A stretch of 64,000 nt of DNA from Helianthus annuus (Eukaryota; Streptophyta; Magnoliopsida; Asterales; Asteraceae), in the NCBI RefSeq assembly GCF_002127325.2, contig NC_035433.2:79178079-79242078 (forward strand). The letters run 5' to 3'. Positions 40,764-52,893 of this stretch are shown piece by piece. The notes under the pieces are model-generated. The model was not told the origin of the DNA. It did no database searches and saw only the letters and a program-made list of their open reading frames with translations. The translations under genes and the position numbers were made by a program. Within the stretch, counting starts at the first letter, position 1; each line of letters opens with the position of its first letter.

Positions 40764-41611
40764 TTTAAATGTCCGGATTTCATGCAATCGGTTACAGTTA
40801 ATCAATGGTTTCCAAATTTGTCATTGATCAATTAACAAGTTCCCAATTATCCGTTAATCATACAATCGATCAAATCAAACAATTTGCTAATAATTCATGA
40901 GACCCTAAACATAATCGCAACATGAACATCAACCACAACTTCAAAATATTAACAGATTTGTGTCCTTGATTTCTAGCACGCACTCGAGCATATCATCACC
41001 ACAATTCGTCTAATCTAAACACAATTACAGCCGATTACATTCAAGCATTCGGTTCTCGTTCATCATGCAAAACATAACCTCATCTAACCCTATATCGATC
41101 CATACATACTACCCATATGAGCCGGTTACATGAACACCAAGTTCATCAATTTACATTGCGATTAAACACACATCACCATTGAATCATTATGTAAAGCATG
41201 CAACCCATAATATCAACAATCATACAAACAAGGTGATACACTAACCGATTGAAGGAGGGGGGGCAAGGATTGATCCGAACACCACAACTTCGATGGAGAG
41301 GATGTTTGGCTGCCGTCGGGTTCGAGAGAGAGAGAAAGCACTAGGGTTTGTGTGTGAAGTGTTTTGGTAAAGTGTGAGATGGTTACTAACACTCTAAGTG
41401 TTATGCGTATATGGTGAGTGGGCCGAACCCTCACTTGGGCTGCCCTTGATCCGTGTACAAAGAGTAAAGCCCGAATGGGCTTGTGCGATCGGGTTTATGT
41501 TGTGCGGTTGAGTTCGAATACATAAAAACACATATCATAACATACATTCATTAATCGTAATAGTTCACATAATCACATAGCGTTACACAAAGATAGGTTC
41601 GAAATACAAGT

Positions 41612-41750
41612 TGTCACATTATCCCCAACTTAAAAGAAATTTCGTCTCGAAATTTGGTACGTACTCACTGAGGAAGCTAGCTAAGTTGCATGGTTTTCCT
41701 GGGGTGTCACATCCTCCCCCCGTTGATCTGGAATTTCGTCCCGAAATTCC
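41612..41750 (-). other. Polypurine tract of U and a duplicate of the same cassette
   Basis: On the minus strand the cassette is a hairpin ATTTCG-NNN-CGAAAT, then a purine tract, then TGTGACA. The real one is hairpin 41637-41655, tract around 41619-41632 (AAGTTGGGGATAA) and LTR start at 41618. A second one lies upstream: hairpin 41730-41750, tract GGGGGGAGGA 41712-41721 and TGTGACA 41705-41711. The second lies inside the end of the pol frame. Confidence 0.8.
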
Positions 41751-44700
41751 GTGGTAGCTTCAGTCTCAGCAGTGGTTGTACTGTTCGCGAACAACTGGGG
41801 GTACTTTTCCTTTATTTGATCTTCTCGTTCCCAGGTGAACTCTGGGCCACGACGGGAGTTCCAACGAACTCGAACAAGAGGGATTCTCGTGTTCTTGAGG
41901 ACCTTAACATCCCGGTCCGTGATTTCAACTGGTTCCTCGACGAAATGTAACTGTTCGTCGATAGTGAGCTCCTTCAAAGGAACTATGAGGGTCTCATCTG
42001 ACAGACACTTCTTCAGATTCGACACGTGAAAGACGTTGTGAACTGCACCGAGTTCTACTGGTAGGTTTAGTTTGTAGGCCACCTTTCCTATTCTTTCTAT
42101 GATCTCGAATGGTCCGACATACCGCGGATTGAGTTTGCCTCGTTTCCCAAAAACGAACTACACCCTTCCAGGGTGAGACTTTGAGTAGCACTCGATCCCC
42201 AACTTGGAACTCGAGTGGTTTCCTGCGCTTATCAGCGTAACTTTTCTGACGGTCACGAGCCGCCGCCATGCGTTGCCGTATCTGTGCAATCCGTTCAGTA
42301 GCATCAACTACCATTTCTGGACCTGTGATCTGACTATCCCCCACCTCTGCCCAACAGAGAGTTGACCGGCATTTACGTCCGTACAATGCCTCGAATGAAG
42401 CGGCTTGGATGCTGGTATGGTAACTGTTATTGTACGAAAACTCCACCAAAGGTAGATGTTTTTCCCAGCTGCTGCCGAAATCAATAACACATGCCCGAAG
42501 CATGTCTTCTAAGGTTTGAATCGTGCGCTCAGACTGCCCATCCGTTTGAGGGTGATATGCTGTGCTCATGTCTAATCGAGAGCCAAAAGATTTGTGCATT
42601 ATTTGCCACAGTTCTGAAGTAAATCGTGCATCACGATCCGAAATAACAGAGGTTGGCACCCCGTGCCTTGAGACAACTTCCTTGAGATATACGTCTGCTA
42701 GAGTGGAGAACTTGTCCGTTTCCTTAATAGCCAGGAAGTGTGCAGACTTTGTGAGTCGATCCACGATCACCCATATAGTATCGTTCCCACGTTGGGATCT
42801 AGGCAGGCCAGTAACAAAATCCATGGAAATTTCTTCCCATTTCCACTGTGGTATCTTAGGTTGCTGAAGTAGGCCTGATGGTTTCTGGTATTCCGACTTG
42901 ACTCTCGCACAAGTCAAGCACTTGCTAACGTAAGTCGCTATGTGGGCCTTCATGCTAGGCCACCAATACGTAGTTCTGAGATCGTGGTACATTTTATCCG
43001 AACCTGGATGTACCGAGTAGCAAGACTTATGAGCTTAGTCCATTACTAGCTCGCGTAAGTTTCCATAATGTGGGACCCAAATTCGCCCCATTACATAGTA
43101 GGCGCCGTCTTCCTTTTGTCCTAATCGCTGCCTTACGTTTTCTGGTTTCAATGCTTCTACTTGAGCATCTCGTATCTGTGCAGGAAGACCAGACTGAATA
43201 GTAAGTTGTAGTGCTCGCAGGCGTCTACGTAGAGTGTCCTTTCGACTGAGAGCGTCAGCCACAACGTTGGCTTTGCCTGGATGGTACTTGATAGCGAATT
43301 CGTAGTCGTTCAGTAGTTCAACCCATCGTCGTTGACGCATGTTCAATTCCTTCTGCTTGAAGATATGCTCGAGACTCCTATGACCGGTGTAGATAGTGCA
43401 CTTGGTACGGTACAGGTAGTGTCGCCATATCTTGAGCGCGAAAACAACAGCTCCCAGCTCTAAATCGTGCGTCGTGTAGTTCCGTTCATGAACCTTGAGT
43501 TGGCGCGAAACGTAAGCAATAACTTTATCCCGTCGCATCAATACACAACCAAGCCCCTATATCGATGCGTCACAATAGACCACAAAACCGTCCGTGCCTT
43601 CTGGCAATGAGAGAATATGTGCACTGCAAAGTCTATCCTTTAGGTGCTGAAAAGCAGTTTCCTGAGTATTACCCCAACGGTAGGTTACACCCTTCTGTGT
43701 CAGTAGTGTAAGCGGCTGTGCAATCTTTGAGAAATCTTTAATGAATCGTCTATAATAACCCGCCAAACCCAAAAATTGGCGTATTTCCGTTGGTGTACGT
43801 GGTGCAGGCCAGTTCCTGATCGAATCTACCTTGGATGGATCAACATGGATCCCATCCTTGTTTACCACATGGCCTAGAAAGTGGACTTCATGAAGCCAGA
43901 AGTCTCATTTTGAGAACTTGGCGTACAGTTGTTCCTTTCGAAGAAGTTCCAAAATAAGTCGTAGATGCTGCTCGTGCTCCTTCGGACTCTTGGAGTAGAT
44001 CAGGATGTCGTCGATGAATACAATCACAAACTTGTCTAGGTAGGGTTTGCACACCCTGTTCATAAGATCCATGAAGACTGTCGGTGCGTTTGTCAACCCG
44101 AATGGGATGACAAGAAACTCGTAGTGGCCGTAACGAGTTCTGAATGCTGTTTTGGAGACGTCCTCATCCTGGACTCTCAGCTGATGGTAACCTGACCTCA
44201 GGTCTATCTTGGAGTAGTAGCTCGACCCTTGCAACTGGTCGAATAGGTCGTCAATACGTGGAAGAGGGTAGCGGTTCTTCATTGTTACCTTGTTCAGTTC
44301 TCGGTAGTCAATGCACATCCTGAAGGTACCGTCCTTCTTTTTCACAAATAATACTGGAGCTCCCCAAGGCGAAGAGCTAGGTCGGATAAATCCCTTATCC
44401 AAGAGTTACTGTAGCTGTGTAGAGAGTTCTTCCAACTCTGATGGAGCTAAGCGATACGGTGCACGTGCTATCAGTGCTGCTCCTGGTGCTAGCTCGATTT
44501 GAAACTCGACCTGGCGATGAGGCGGTAAACCTGGTAAATCTTCAGGGAACACCTGAGGAAAGTCGCGTACAACTGGAATGTCTTCCAATTTCCTTTCTTT
44601 TGCGGATGCATCGGCAACAAGTGCCAGAATGGCAGTGTGGCCCTTACGCAAACACTTCTGAGCCTTTAGAAAGGAGATGATGCCTACCACAGCACCACTC

Positions 44701-45107
44701 TTGTCGCCTTGAACTTTGAGGGGTTCTTTACCAGAACGGGGAATACGAACTATCTTCTCCTTACATAGGATCTCTGCGCGCTATTGAGATAACCAGTCCA
44801 TTCCAATGACGATGTCGAAACTACCCAAAACTATGGGAATGAGATCGATCGAGAAAGTCTGACCAGCGAGGATAAGATTACAACCCTGAACTACGTGTGT
44901 GGCCTCTAGACTTTTACCGTTAGCTAACTCTACGACATGCTTGGTGTTTAAGGGAGTTGGTGCACGTTTTAACATTTGGATAACTTTTAGTGACATATAA
45001 CTCGTATCCGCACCCGAATCAAACAAAACAGTAACATAAAAATCGTCAAGAAGAAACTTACCCATAACTACGTTGGGATCATTCCTGGCATCACCCTGCC
45101 CTAGCAC
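41681..45107 (-). pseudogene. U protease-pol with chromodomain-like tail, broken
   Basis: Order on the minus strand: aspartic protease with LFDSGADTSY (about 45025), RT with CIDYRELNK and [10 protein letters not shown] (44402-43905), RNase H (43868-43035), integrase with HHCC remains, catalytic D in MDFVTGLP, D in SDRDARF and E in SERTIQT (42992-42150), and a chromodomain-like end with VRWNSRRGPEFTWERE (to 41681). Stops break the frame after the protease, before RT (TAA for CAA), after KFSK, in RNase H (TAG) and before integrase. One extra base at about 42145 shifts integrase. The enzymes would copy and integrate the element; the chromodomain would guide it to heterochromatin. Several stops fit single C-to-T changes. 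Confidence 0.93.
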
Positions 45108-45252
45108 AAATGCACGGCCCCTAGCTTCGTTGCCATTGTTGTTTCCACCATTGTGGTTACCATTGCCCTGATTGTTGTTGTTGTTGCGATTCTGGTTTAA
45201 CTGGGGGCAATCCCGCTTGAAATGGCCTTCAGCACCACACTAGCATCCCATG

Positions 45253-46364
45253 TTACCTTGCTGTTGCTGCTGCTGGTGGTTGTTGTTGGTTCTGATCCGC
45301 AGGTCGTGGGCTCCTACAATCCTTGGCCTCATGACCCATCTTGAGACACCTCTGACAGCGTCCCTTGTTGCACTGGCCGCTGTGGTGTCTGTTGCAATTG
45401 TTGCACCTTAGGTGATTTCCTTGATACCTTCTCTGCCCGCGACTACCAGAAGACTGCTGACTGGGACTCTGGTAGTGGTCAGTCTTTTGCTGCTGAACCT
45501 GAGACTGAACTGAAGCTGAACCTTTGCTGGAATCCCCATCCCATTTCCGCTTGTTGTCACTAGGAGTAGCAGGAGTAGCAGAAGTGGTAGCGGTAGTAGT
45601 TGCACTGATACGTTTGGGCAACTTGTTCTGTTCCACTGCCTGATCTGTGAGGCGATGAGCAAGACGCTGAATGTCTTGGATATTGTCGAGGTTAGCCGAT
45701 GTCACATGGCTCTAAATTTCTGATGCTAAACCCTTGAGATACAACTCAATGCGCTTGATTGGAGGGTCCACCATGGTTGGACACAAGATGGCCAGTTCGT
45801 TCGACCGTTTCGTATAAGCTTCGATTTCCGACCCCGTCATTTTCAAATGATAAAGCTCCACCTCCAACTTGTGGATGTCATCACGCGTGCAGTACTCTCA
45901 CTTGATCAGTTCCTTAAAATCGTTCCAAGGGGTGGCGTTAGCAGCTGCCAGCCCTAGAATCTGAACTTGCGCGTTCCACCAAGTCAGCGCAATTCCTTCC
46001 AAAGTACCAGTGGCATATTTCACCCTGCGAGCCTCAGGGCATTCACACATTTCAAACACCGGCTCGAGCTTCTCGAACCAATGGAGGAGTCTCACTGCTC
46101 CTTCAGTGCCACTAAACGTGCTTGGACGACAGTCCATGAAGTTCTTGAAAGTGCAAACAGGTTGCTGTGCGGGTTGACCTATTGTGTACGAATAGGACAA
46201 AGTTAAACACAAGAGTTGGTTTAGGAGTGTAGGATCTAAAGATCCTAGTGTGAGTTATGACTACAGGATATACCTCCTGCTTGTGCGGCTGCAAGTGCCG
46301 CAGCAACTTGTTCGTTAATGAGAGCCGTCAACTGGGCTTGAGTCATGTTAACACGTCCAGACAT
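45253..46364 (-). pseudogene. U gag, broken
   Basis: Starts at ATG 46364 (MSGRVNMTQAQL). The frame breaks after about 40 codons and resumes at 46212. The gag domain has the core pattern RPSTFSGTEGAV, then WFEKLEPVFEM, then ATGTLEGIALTWWN. TGA at about 45896 and TAG at about 45716 interrupt it; both fit C-to-T changes of Arg and Gln codons. The C-terminal part (45705-45253) is rich in Thr, Ser and Gln and has two knuckles, CNNCNRHHSGQC and CQRCLKMGHEAKDC. Nucleocapsid and capsid functions are lost. Confidence 0.9.
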
Positions 46365-46663
46365 GATCTTCATAGCAAAGGTAACATAAGTAAGAGAGAG
46401 GTTCGCGAAAAGTGCGATGACAGAAGAGAGTAAGCACACAAGTGTTCTCAAGCAATAGTAGTTATGTGTATCTAAGCATACCCTGAGTAAAGTTCTATGT
46501 AATCAAACAAGTAGGCAATATAAACATAAACCATATTACCTAGGATGATAAGTCTTGCACGTGGAGCGAAGCGTCGTTGTGGATCGTTGAGAGCACTGTT
46601 CTGGTTATATCTGGTTTTAATAAAAATGTTTTCCCCATATTAAAACCAAGTTCCTATAACCAA

Positions 46664-46677
46664 TGGCTCTGATACCA
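46664..46677 (-). other. Primer binding site of U
   Basis: TGGTATCAGAGCCA on the minus strand, three bases inside the 5' LTR edge at 46681. The leader between this site and gag (46365-46663) has no gene and resembles the S leader. Confidence 0.95.
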
Positions 46678-46680
46678 ATC

Positions 46681-48969
46681 TGTCACACCCCCAAAATCCA
46701 CACGCGGAGTACCACCGCTTGGAGGCATGACATGACCAGGATCAAGCCACCAATCATATTGAACATCATAAGTAATAATAAACGTAAGTGTATATCAACC
46801 CACAATATGAAAGGTATTCAAATAACATAGTTTAAGTAGCGGAAGCATAGCATAAAATCCAATGTAATTATTAAGTTTTCAACAGTCATAAGTGTTTATC
46901 AAAACATCCTCGATCCTTGTCCACAACGATCACGCCTCCCGTGCAAGCTCCATGAGTACCTAAGGTCCTGCAAGGCATGTAACAGAGAGTCAACAACTAG
47001 TTGAGCGAGTTCACAGTAAGGAAGTTCGTAATAGTATGTCCATTGCATCATCATGCGTTATTAACTAAGTCAATTGTATGTTCATTTGGTGGGGGCTTCC
47101 CATGTATGTATGTACTACTAGTGGGGGCTTCCCATGCTTATTTTTTTTTACTAGACTATTTGTAACCATTAGTGTTCTTCTTAACCTGAGAACAGGAGTA
47201 CATACGAAGTTTACGTAGGCTTTACGTAAGTGCCCTTTTTTACCCGAGGACAGTGGTACGCGTGGGGTTTACGTAGGTTTTACGTAAGTGTCCTTCCTAA
47301 CCCAAAAGACAGTAGCATATGTGAGTTTACGTAGGTTTTACGTAAGTGCCCTTTCGTAACTTGAGGACAGTGGTAAGTACTTGTTTACGTAGGTTTTATG
47401 TAAGTGTCCTGCTTAACCCGAGGACGATGGTAGATAGTCTAGTGGCCGTGTAAGTACGAGTAACTGTTCAATCCCATTATTTAACCCATTCCCAACCCAC
47501 CGGGAATCCCATGCCTTGGTAAGAGTGTGAACTCACCTTGGTTTGCTCGGCAGATACACAGAAAGGTCAAGTCTAGCTGCTAATGGTCAACCACGTCCTA
47601 ACATGGTTACCATACAAGTCAGGTTTTTGGTTTCGAGTAGTGCACATAAGTATCACATAAGCTAGCAGGTGATTAACACATATCGATCATGGCAAACACA
47701 CAGTGCACGTAAACATATTAGCAGTCAACTCCATAGCAACAGATACTTGTACGATCCAAAGGTAAAGTCCAATAAACAGGCGGCCCAACATGTTGTGTGG
47801 TCGGCACAGCCTTGTGCGACCCACATCATGTTGTGCGATTCCGATAACCACCCGGCCCAAATAGTCATAAGCCCAAACGTATATAAATACATGGCCCAAT
47901 CTAATGACATGTAAGAGTCTTATGCGATCCGGATGGGCTTGTACGATCCGGTCGCCTTGTGCGATCCGTTTGGGTTGTGCGATCGAACTAGTCCAGCCCA
48001 AATCATATACCCGGCTCAATCGTTACAACTTGTGCGATCCAGTAGGCCTTGTGCGACTGGGGCTCCTTGTGCGATTGGATCCTCTTGTGCGACCAAGAGA
48101 TCTTGTGCGATTAGTTTAAATTTTCGGATTTCATGCAATCGGTTACAGTTAATCAATGGTTTCCAAATTTGTCATTTATCAATTAACAAGTTTCCAATTA
48201 TCCGTTAATCATACAATCGATCAAATCAAACAATTTGCTAATAATTCATGAGAACCCTAAACATAATCACAACATGAACATCAACCACAACTTCAACATA
48301 TTAACAGATTTGTGTCCTTGATTTCTCGCACGCACTCGAACATATCATCACCACAATTCGTCTAATCTAAAACAATTACAGCCGATTACATTCAAGCGTT
48401 CGGTTCTAGTTCATCATGCAAAACATAACCTCATCTAACCCTATATCGATCCATACATACTACCTATATGAGCCGGTTACATGAACACCAAGTTCATCAA
48501 TTTACATTGCGATTAAACACACATCACCATTGAATCATTATGTAAAACATGCAACCCATAATATCAACAATCATACAAACAAGGTGATACACTAACCGAT
48601 TGAAGGAGGGAGGGCAAGGATTGATCCGAACACCACAACTTCGATGGAGAGGATGTTTGGCTGCCGTCGGGTTCGAGAGAGAGAGAGAGCACTAGGGTTT
48701 GTGTGTGAAGTGTTTTGGTAAAGTGTGAGATGGTTACTAACACTCTAAGTGTTATGCGTATATGGTGAGTGGGCCGAACCCTCACTTGGGCTGCCCTTGA
48801 TCCGTGTACAAAGAGTAAGGCCCGAATGGGCTTGTGCGATCGGGTTTACGTTGTGCGGTTGAGTTCGAATACATAAAAACAAATATCATAACATACATTC
48901 ATTAATCGTAATAGTTCACATAATCACATAGCGTTACACAAAGATAGGTTCGAAATACAAGTTGTCACA
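46681..48969 (-). repeat. 5' LTR of U (2289 bp)
   Basis: Same structure as the 3' copy, including the 58-bp repeats from 47209 and the TTGTGCGATC array at about 47925-48115. Differences from the 3' copy are scattered point changes and a few short indels. Confidence 0.95.
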
Positions 48970-49639
48970 TATAACTTTGCTTGAATGTCATTAAAGACCT
49001 GGCTACGATGGTAAGACCTGTTTAAAGAGATTCAGATCCTTGTTAAACACCTGAAACGTGTTAACACTCCTGACAATGGGTGATGCGATGAAATCACACT
49101 TGTCATCCTTATATTAGAAATCTTTCAAACCCCTCATTTAGCCTAATGATCAATAAGAATTGTGACTAATAAACGTCGAACATGATGTACACATCTAAAC
49201 ATCCATCTGGGATGTATACCTACGGGCAAAGATGTATACATGAAAAAGATAGTTTTATTTCATAACTTCTTGTCAAGACAATGAACTATGAAATTTTCCG
49301 ATCCAAAGGAATCATTGAATATGTTTTAAAATTTCCCTAGTGACAAGGCCTCTGTGCCATCGAAAGTCCTTTGGAACAAGCCCTTGTGCTATAAAATGTT
49401 GGTACGACATTGACAGTCGTGACTTATGTCCCCTGTCTAATAAATATGAAGGATTATATTCCGTTTAAGCGCCAAGGATGGTTTATTTAAAATCCTAGGC
49501 AAAACATAATCAAATAAACTAAATACTATCTATTGGCCTATATGGTTTATTCGCACCATGGCTATTTAATTATCAAGTTCGACAATTCATTATATGATCA
49601 AATTATTACTACTTGGTTTGTAGCCTTCAAAGCTTCATC
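48970..49639 (+). other. V leader, part 2
   Basis: Begins with the second TATAA of U's duplication. Non-coding, similar to T's 61620-62370. Contains a degenerate hairpin cassette (GACAG..CTGTC near 49410-49437) and CCTACGGGC-like words. Confidence 0.75.
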
Positions 49640-50248
49640 ATGGCTGACCCCTCTGAAGCTCGCAATCATCCAGTTGATCAGAATGATGATGCAAGACTGA
49701 ATTTAGCGGGCACCGAGTTACAGGCTATGATAGATATAGCCGTAAACAACGCTGTGGACCGTGCGTTGAAGGATCATAAGCGAAGGTGCGATGATACCCC
49801 AAATAAAGGTTGTAAAAAGGGTAAGACCGGTTCAAGCTATAACCGGTCTAAGCCAGATAAGGCAAAACCCATATGTTAAACCAACAAGAAGAAGCACTTC
49901 AGAAAATGCTTCTACGAACAGACCGGGGGATGTGGCATTTGTAAGAAAATGGATCACAAGACTCATGAGTGCAAGGACTTGAAGGACGCCACATGCAATG
50001 GTTGCGGCGAGAAAGGGCACATAAAGACCCGCTACCCAAAGAGGGCGATTAAAGGAAAATGCACTTCAGAGTCGCAAGCTAGGCCTTGTGGGATTTGTAA
50101 AAAGGAAGGGCACAAGACTTTGGAGTGCCAAGACATAAAGAACGCAACCTGCTATGGTTGCAATGTAAAAGGGCATGTCAAAACAAATTGCCCAAATGAA
50201 ACCAAGAAGTCTGGCAAGGCTATGAAGACCAAAGCTAGAAGCTCTTAG
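49640..50248 (+). pseudogene. V gag: N-terminus joined to four zinc knuckles, capsid domain missing
   Basis: Starts at ATG 49640 (MADPSEARNH) and matches the N-terminus of T gag (GTELQAMIDIAV). About 250 residues present in T, including the whole conserved gag domain, are absent; the frame goes straight to a Lys-rich linker and the knuckles. One TAA at 49877-49879 lies in a first, decayed knuckle. Then follow CGICKKMDHKTHEC, a decayed copy (CNGCGEKGHIKTRY), CGICKKEGHKTLEC and CYGCNVKGHVKTNC. Apart from the TAA the phase is kept. T has three knuckles, so V gained a duplicated pair. It might have acted as a bare RNA-binding protein, but this is speculation. Confidence 0.85.
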
Positions 50249-52893
50249 ATGAATGCTCAAGAGGCTATTCAGGATGACAATGTCACAACAGGAACTTTCT
50301 TTATCAATAACGCTCATGCTAGAGTATTATTTAATTCCGGTTCAGATATGTCTTTCGTAGACAATGGGATTTTCTAAATCTTTAAATCTGCCTGTTAAAA
50401 CTCTAAGCGTCAAGTATAAACTAGGATTGTCTAATGGACCTCAGAGACTGCTTCAGCAATGTTAGATGGATGTTTTATATCCATTAGGAACCATTCTTTT
50501 CCACTGCCCTTGTTTCCGTTGAAATAGAGGGACTCGATATAGTGATAGGAATGGATTGGTCATCTTATAGCTAAGCCCATATTGTGGGTGATAAGAAGCC
50601 AGTTGTTAACATGACTCCTTATGGTGAGCCTTTGACAATTCAAGGAGACATATGGTATGGATTGCCTATGTATCTACTGAATTTGGTGTTTAATACCGAA
50701 GCTTCGAGTATGGAAACTCAGAAAAGACAAACAGCAGTCGCGATGCTAGAAGGGCGACAAATGTTAATGGTGCATCAAATGTGAACCTCAATGTTAATGG
50801 AGTTAATCTCCAAAAGAGTAATTAACGCAACTGTCGGAAAGGCTATGAGAAAAGTCATAAAAAGGTTCAAGAAGCTGAATGTTGTTTGCTCTAAAACACA
50901 TGTCGCTGCTCATGAGAAGAGTTTCATTCATACTTCAAATGCGAAGAATAAACCCAACAAAGGCATATATGGCAAGAAGCCCATTATTTATTTCTAGATG
51001 TACTTAAAAGTACTTCGTCTCTGGGAAGTCCAGAGACTTCAATAGTAAAAAGGGACCATCGATTGCAGGAAATTATTGGATGAAGTAGAAACCATTAGGT
51101 GTATCAGTGGTTACGCTGAAAAGAACGCTGTGAGGTATGCATCACAGCCATTCGATGGTAACACCCTTAAATAGTGAGGACATTAATGAAGTCCACAAGA
51201 AAGATTCTCTTATACACTATGGGATGGACCAAGTGTTAAGGACCTTATTAGAAAGACCTATTATTAGCATCGAAATGGAAAAATATGGAATAAGAATTTT
51301 CTGACTCTCATCATAAAAGTTCAAAACTGTCGACAGTATGTCGCAAATTTTAATTCATTGGCTGAGATAGTACCCTATTCCAATTACCCAAAACCTAAGC
51401 TTAATGCAATAATTATTGGTGGTTAGTATCGGCAATAAGAGGGCACATTAAGGTTTCAAAGCCTGCTCATTATAAATCCATTATGGATCTACCTCAGCTG
51501 CTCACGTTTTATAGATTAAGAAACAACCTGTCAAAGCTGAGTCTGCCCTAAAATCTGTCAAAGATTTTTACAACTAAGTGTAAAAGGATTAAGAATAGAG
51601 ACGTTTAACCCTCCTGATGAATGATTAGAGGCAGTTCACATTAATAATGACACTAGATAAAATCACTTATTGTGATTTTATTGCTAAGAGTTACGTTTGG
51701 TTTCAGATACCACTAAGTCTCTCATAAGACCATAAGCTTAGCAAACTTTTAGAAACACTTCCGTAAGAACCCCAGATATTAAGTGTAAGGTAAAACTTAC
51801 AGGTGAAATCATAAGAACCATTTCTTCTGTTCCTGTCAGAAACCTTCAGGCGAAAAAATTCTAAAAGTACCCTCTCTAGAGGAAGTACGTACGTCAGCAT
51901 ATATAGTTGATATCTCTTTAATCTCTATCGATTGCAATACTAGACAGTATGATAAAAGCGCCATATGCGGATTTGTGTATCTTAATATGTCCCATAGATT
52001 GCTTCCATGCCTGATCAGTATGGAGGTTTAATGCATGGGACCACAAAGATATCCCGATGGTCATATGGTACTAAAGTCAACTAATGGTATTCAAAGAAGA
52101 TATCCAGAATGGAATTGTCCAAGTAAATGTTCCCGATTAAGAAATTCATGGACTAGTATCATAAACATGTCATTTATTTGACACAAGCAATGATGGATGA
52201 ACTAGAGCCTGAGATTTGGAAAATCTCTGTCACCTCCTTGTATCTTGATTATCTTCTCTTAAGATTACCCTGTTTACCTCCTGAAGGGCTAGTAGAGTTA
52301 AGAATTATATTCCATTTAAGGCAGTATTATTATGAAATCTCCAAGACGGCTAGTACCATCATTGGAAGAATCGAAACCCTAATTTAGTAAGTTTTAAGAT
52401 AAAGGATTCATAAAGCCTAACTCAATATTCTGAGAATTCGGTATAATTAATTAAGAAAGACGGTTCATTTTGCTTATGCATTGATTACCGCAACCCTAAT
52501 TAGGCAACAATTAAGAATTTGCCATCAGCTGCCCAGGATCGTCGATTTGTTCGACTAATGGCAAGGATTTGCTATTCCTTGAAATTAGTTTTAAGCAGTG
52601 GTTGGAATAACCATCTCACCTTAAGATAATTTTTTTTTCTATAATAGTTGATATATAAGTATTAAGGCTACTCCTTTGGGGACCTTGCACAAATGGAATG
52701 TTAAACATCTATTGTTAGAACAATAGAGTGGTAGGTCCAATTATCAGGATCTGAAAGTTGCATTGGAAACAACAAATAAGATCATTCGAATTCATAATCA
52801 GCCTTAAGTTGCCAGTATTCAGCAGAAAATCAAGGATTTAAGAAAATAGCAACCCTCCTAAGTTCTTATTAAGGAATAAGGTTCAACAAAGGA
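50249..52893 (+). pseudogene. V protease-pol remnant
   Basis: Heavily decayed. The protease region shows GTFFINNAHARVLFNSGSD, where the catalytic Asp of D-S-G is replaced by Asn. At about 52453-52560 an RT piece KKDGSFCLCIDYRNPN is followed by a stop. Between and around these many stops and shifts break every frame, and integrase is missing. The remnant ends abruptly inside LTR sequence at 52894. Confidence 0.8.

Larger units (their letters stand above)
39333..41618 (-). repeat. 3' LTR of U (2286 bp)
   Basis: Bounded on the plus strand by TGTCACACCCCC and AAGTTGTCACA. Contains four 58-bp repeats (39859-40090), an array of TTGTGCGATC motifs (40566-40763) and no gene. Many differences from the 5' copy are C/T or G/A, typical of methylated DNA decay. 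Confidence 0.95.
39333..48969 (-). mobile_element. Element U: Tekay/Del-type chromovirus, full length, decayed
   Basis: U has two LTRs (39333-41618 and 46681-48969) and a TATAA duplication at 39328-39332 and 48970-48974. It is 9637 bp long and lies on the minus strand inside the leader of V. Order: 5' LTR, initiator-Met primer site, gag, protease, RT, RNase H, integrase with a chromodomain-like tail, polypurine tract, 3' LTR. About 60 LTR differences by eye and several stops and shifts show it is not active. Confidence 0.95.

Noticed and set aside
40548..40827. Open frames over the TTGTGCGATC arrays on both strands
   Set aside because: They arise from the repeat without stops, and the two LTRs of U differ in them by frameshifts.
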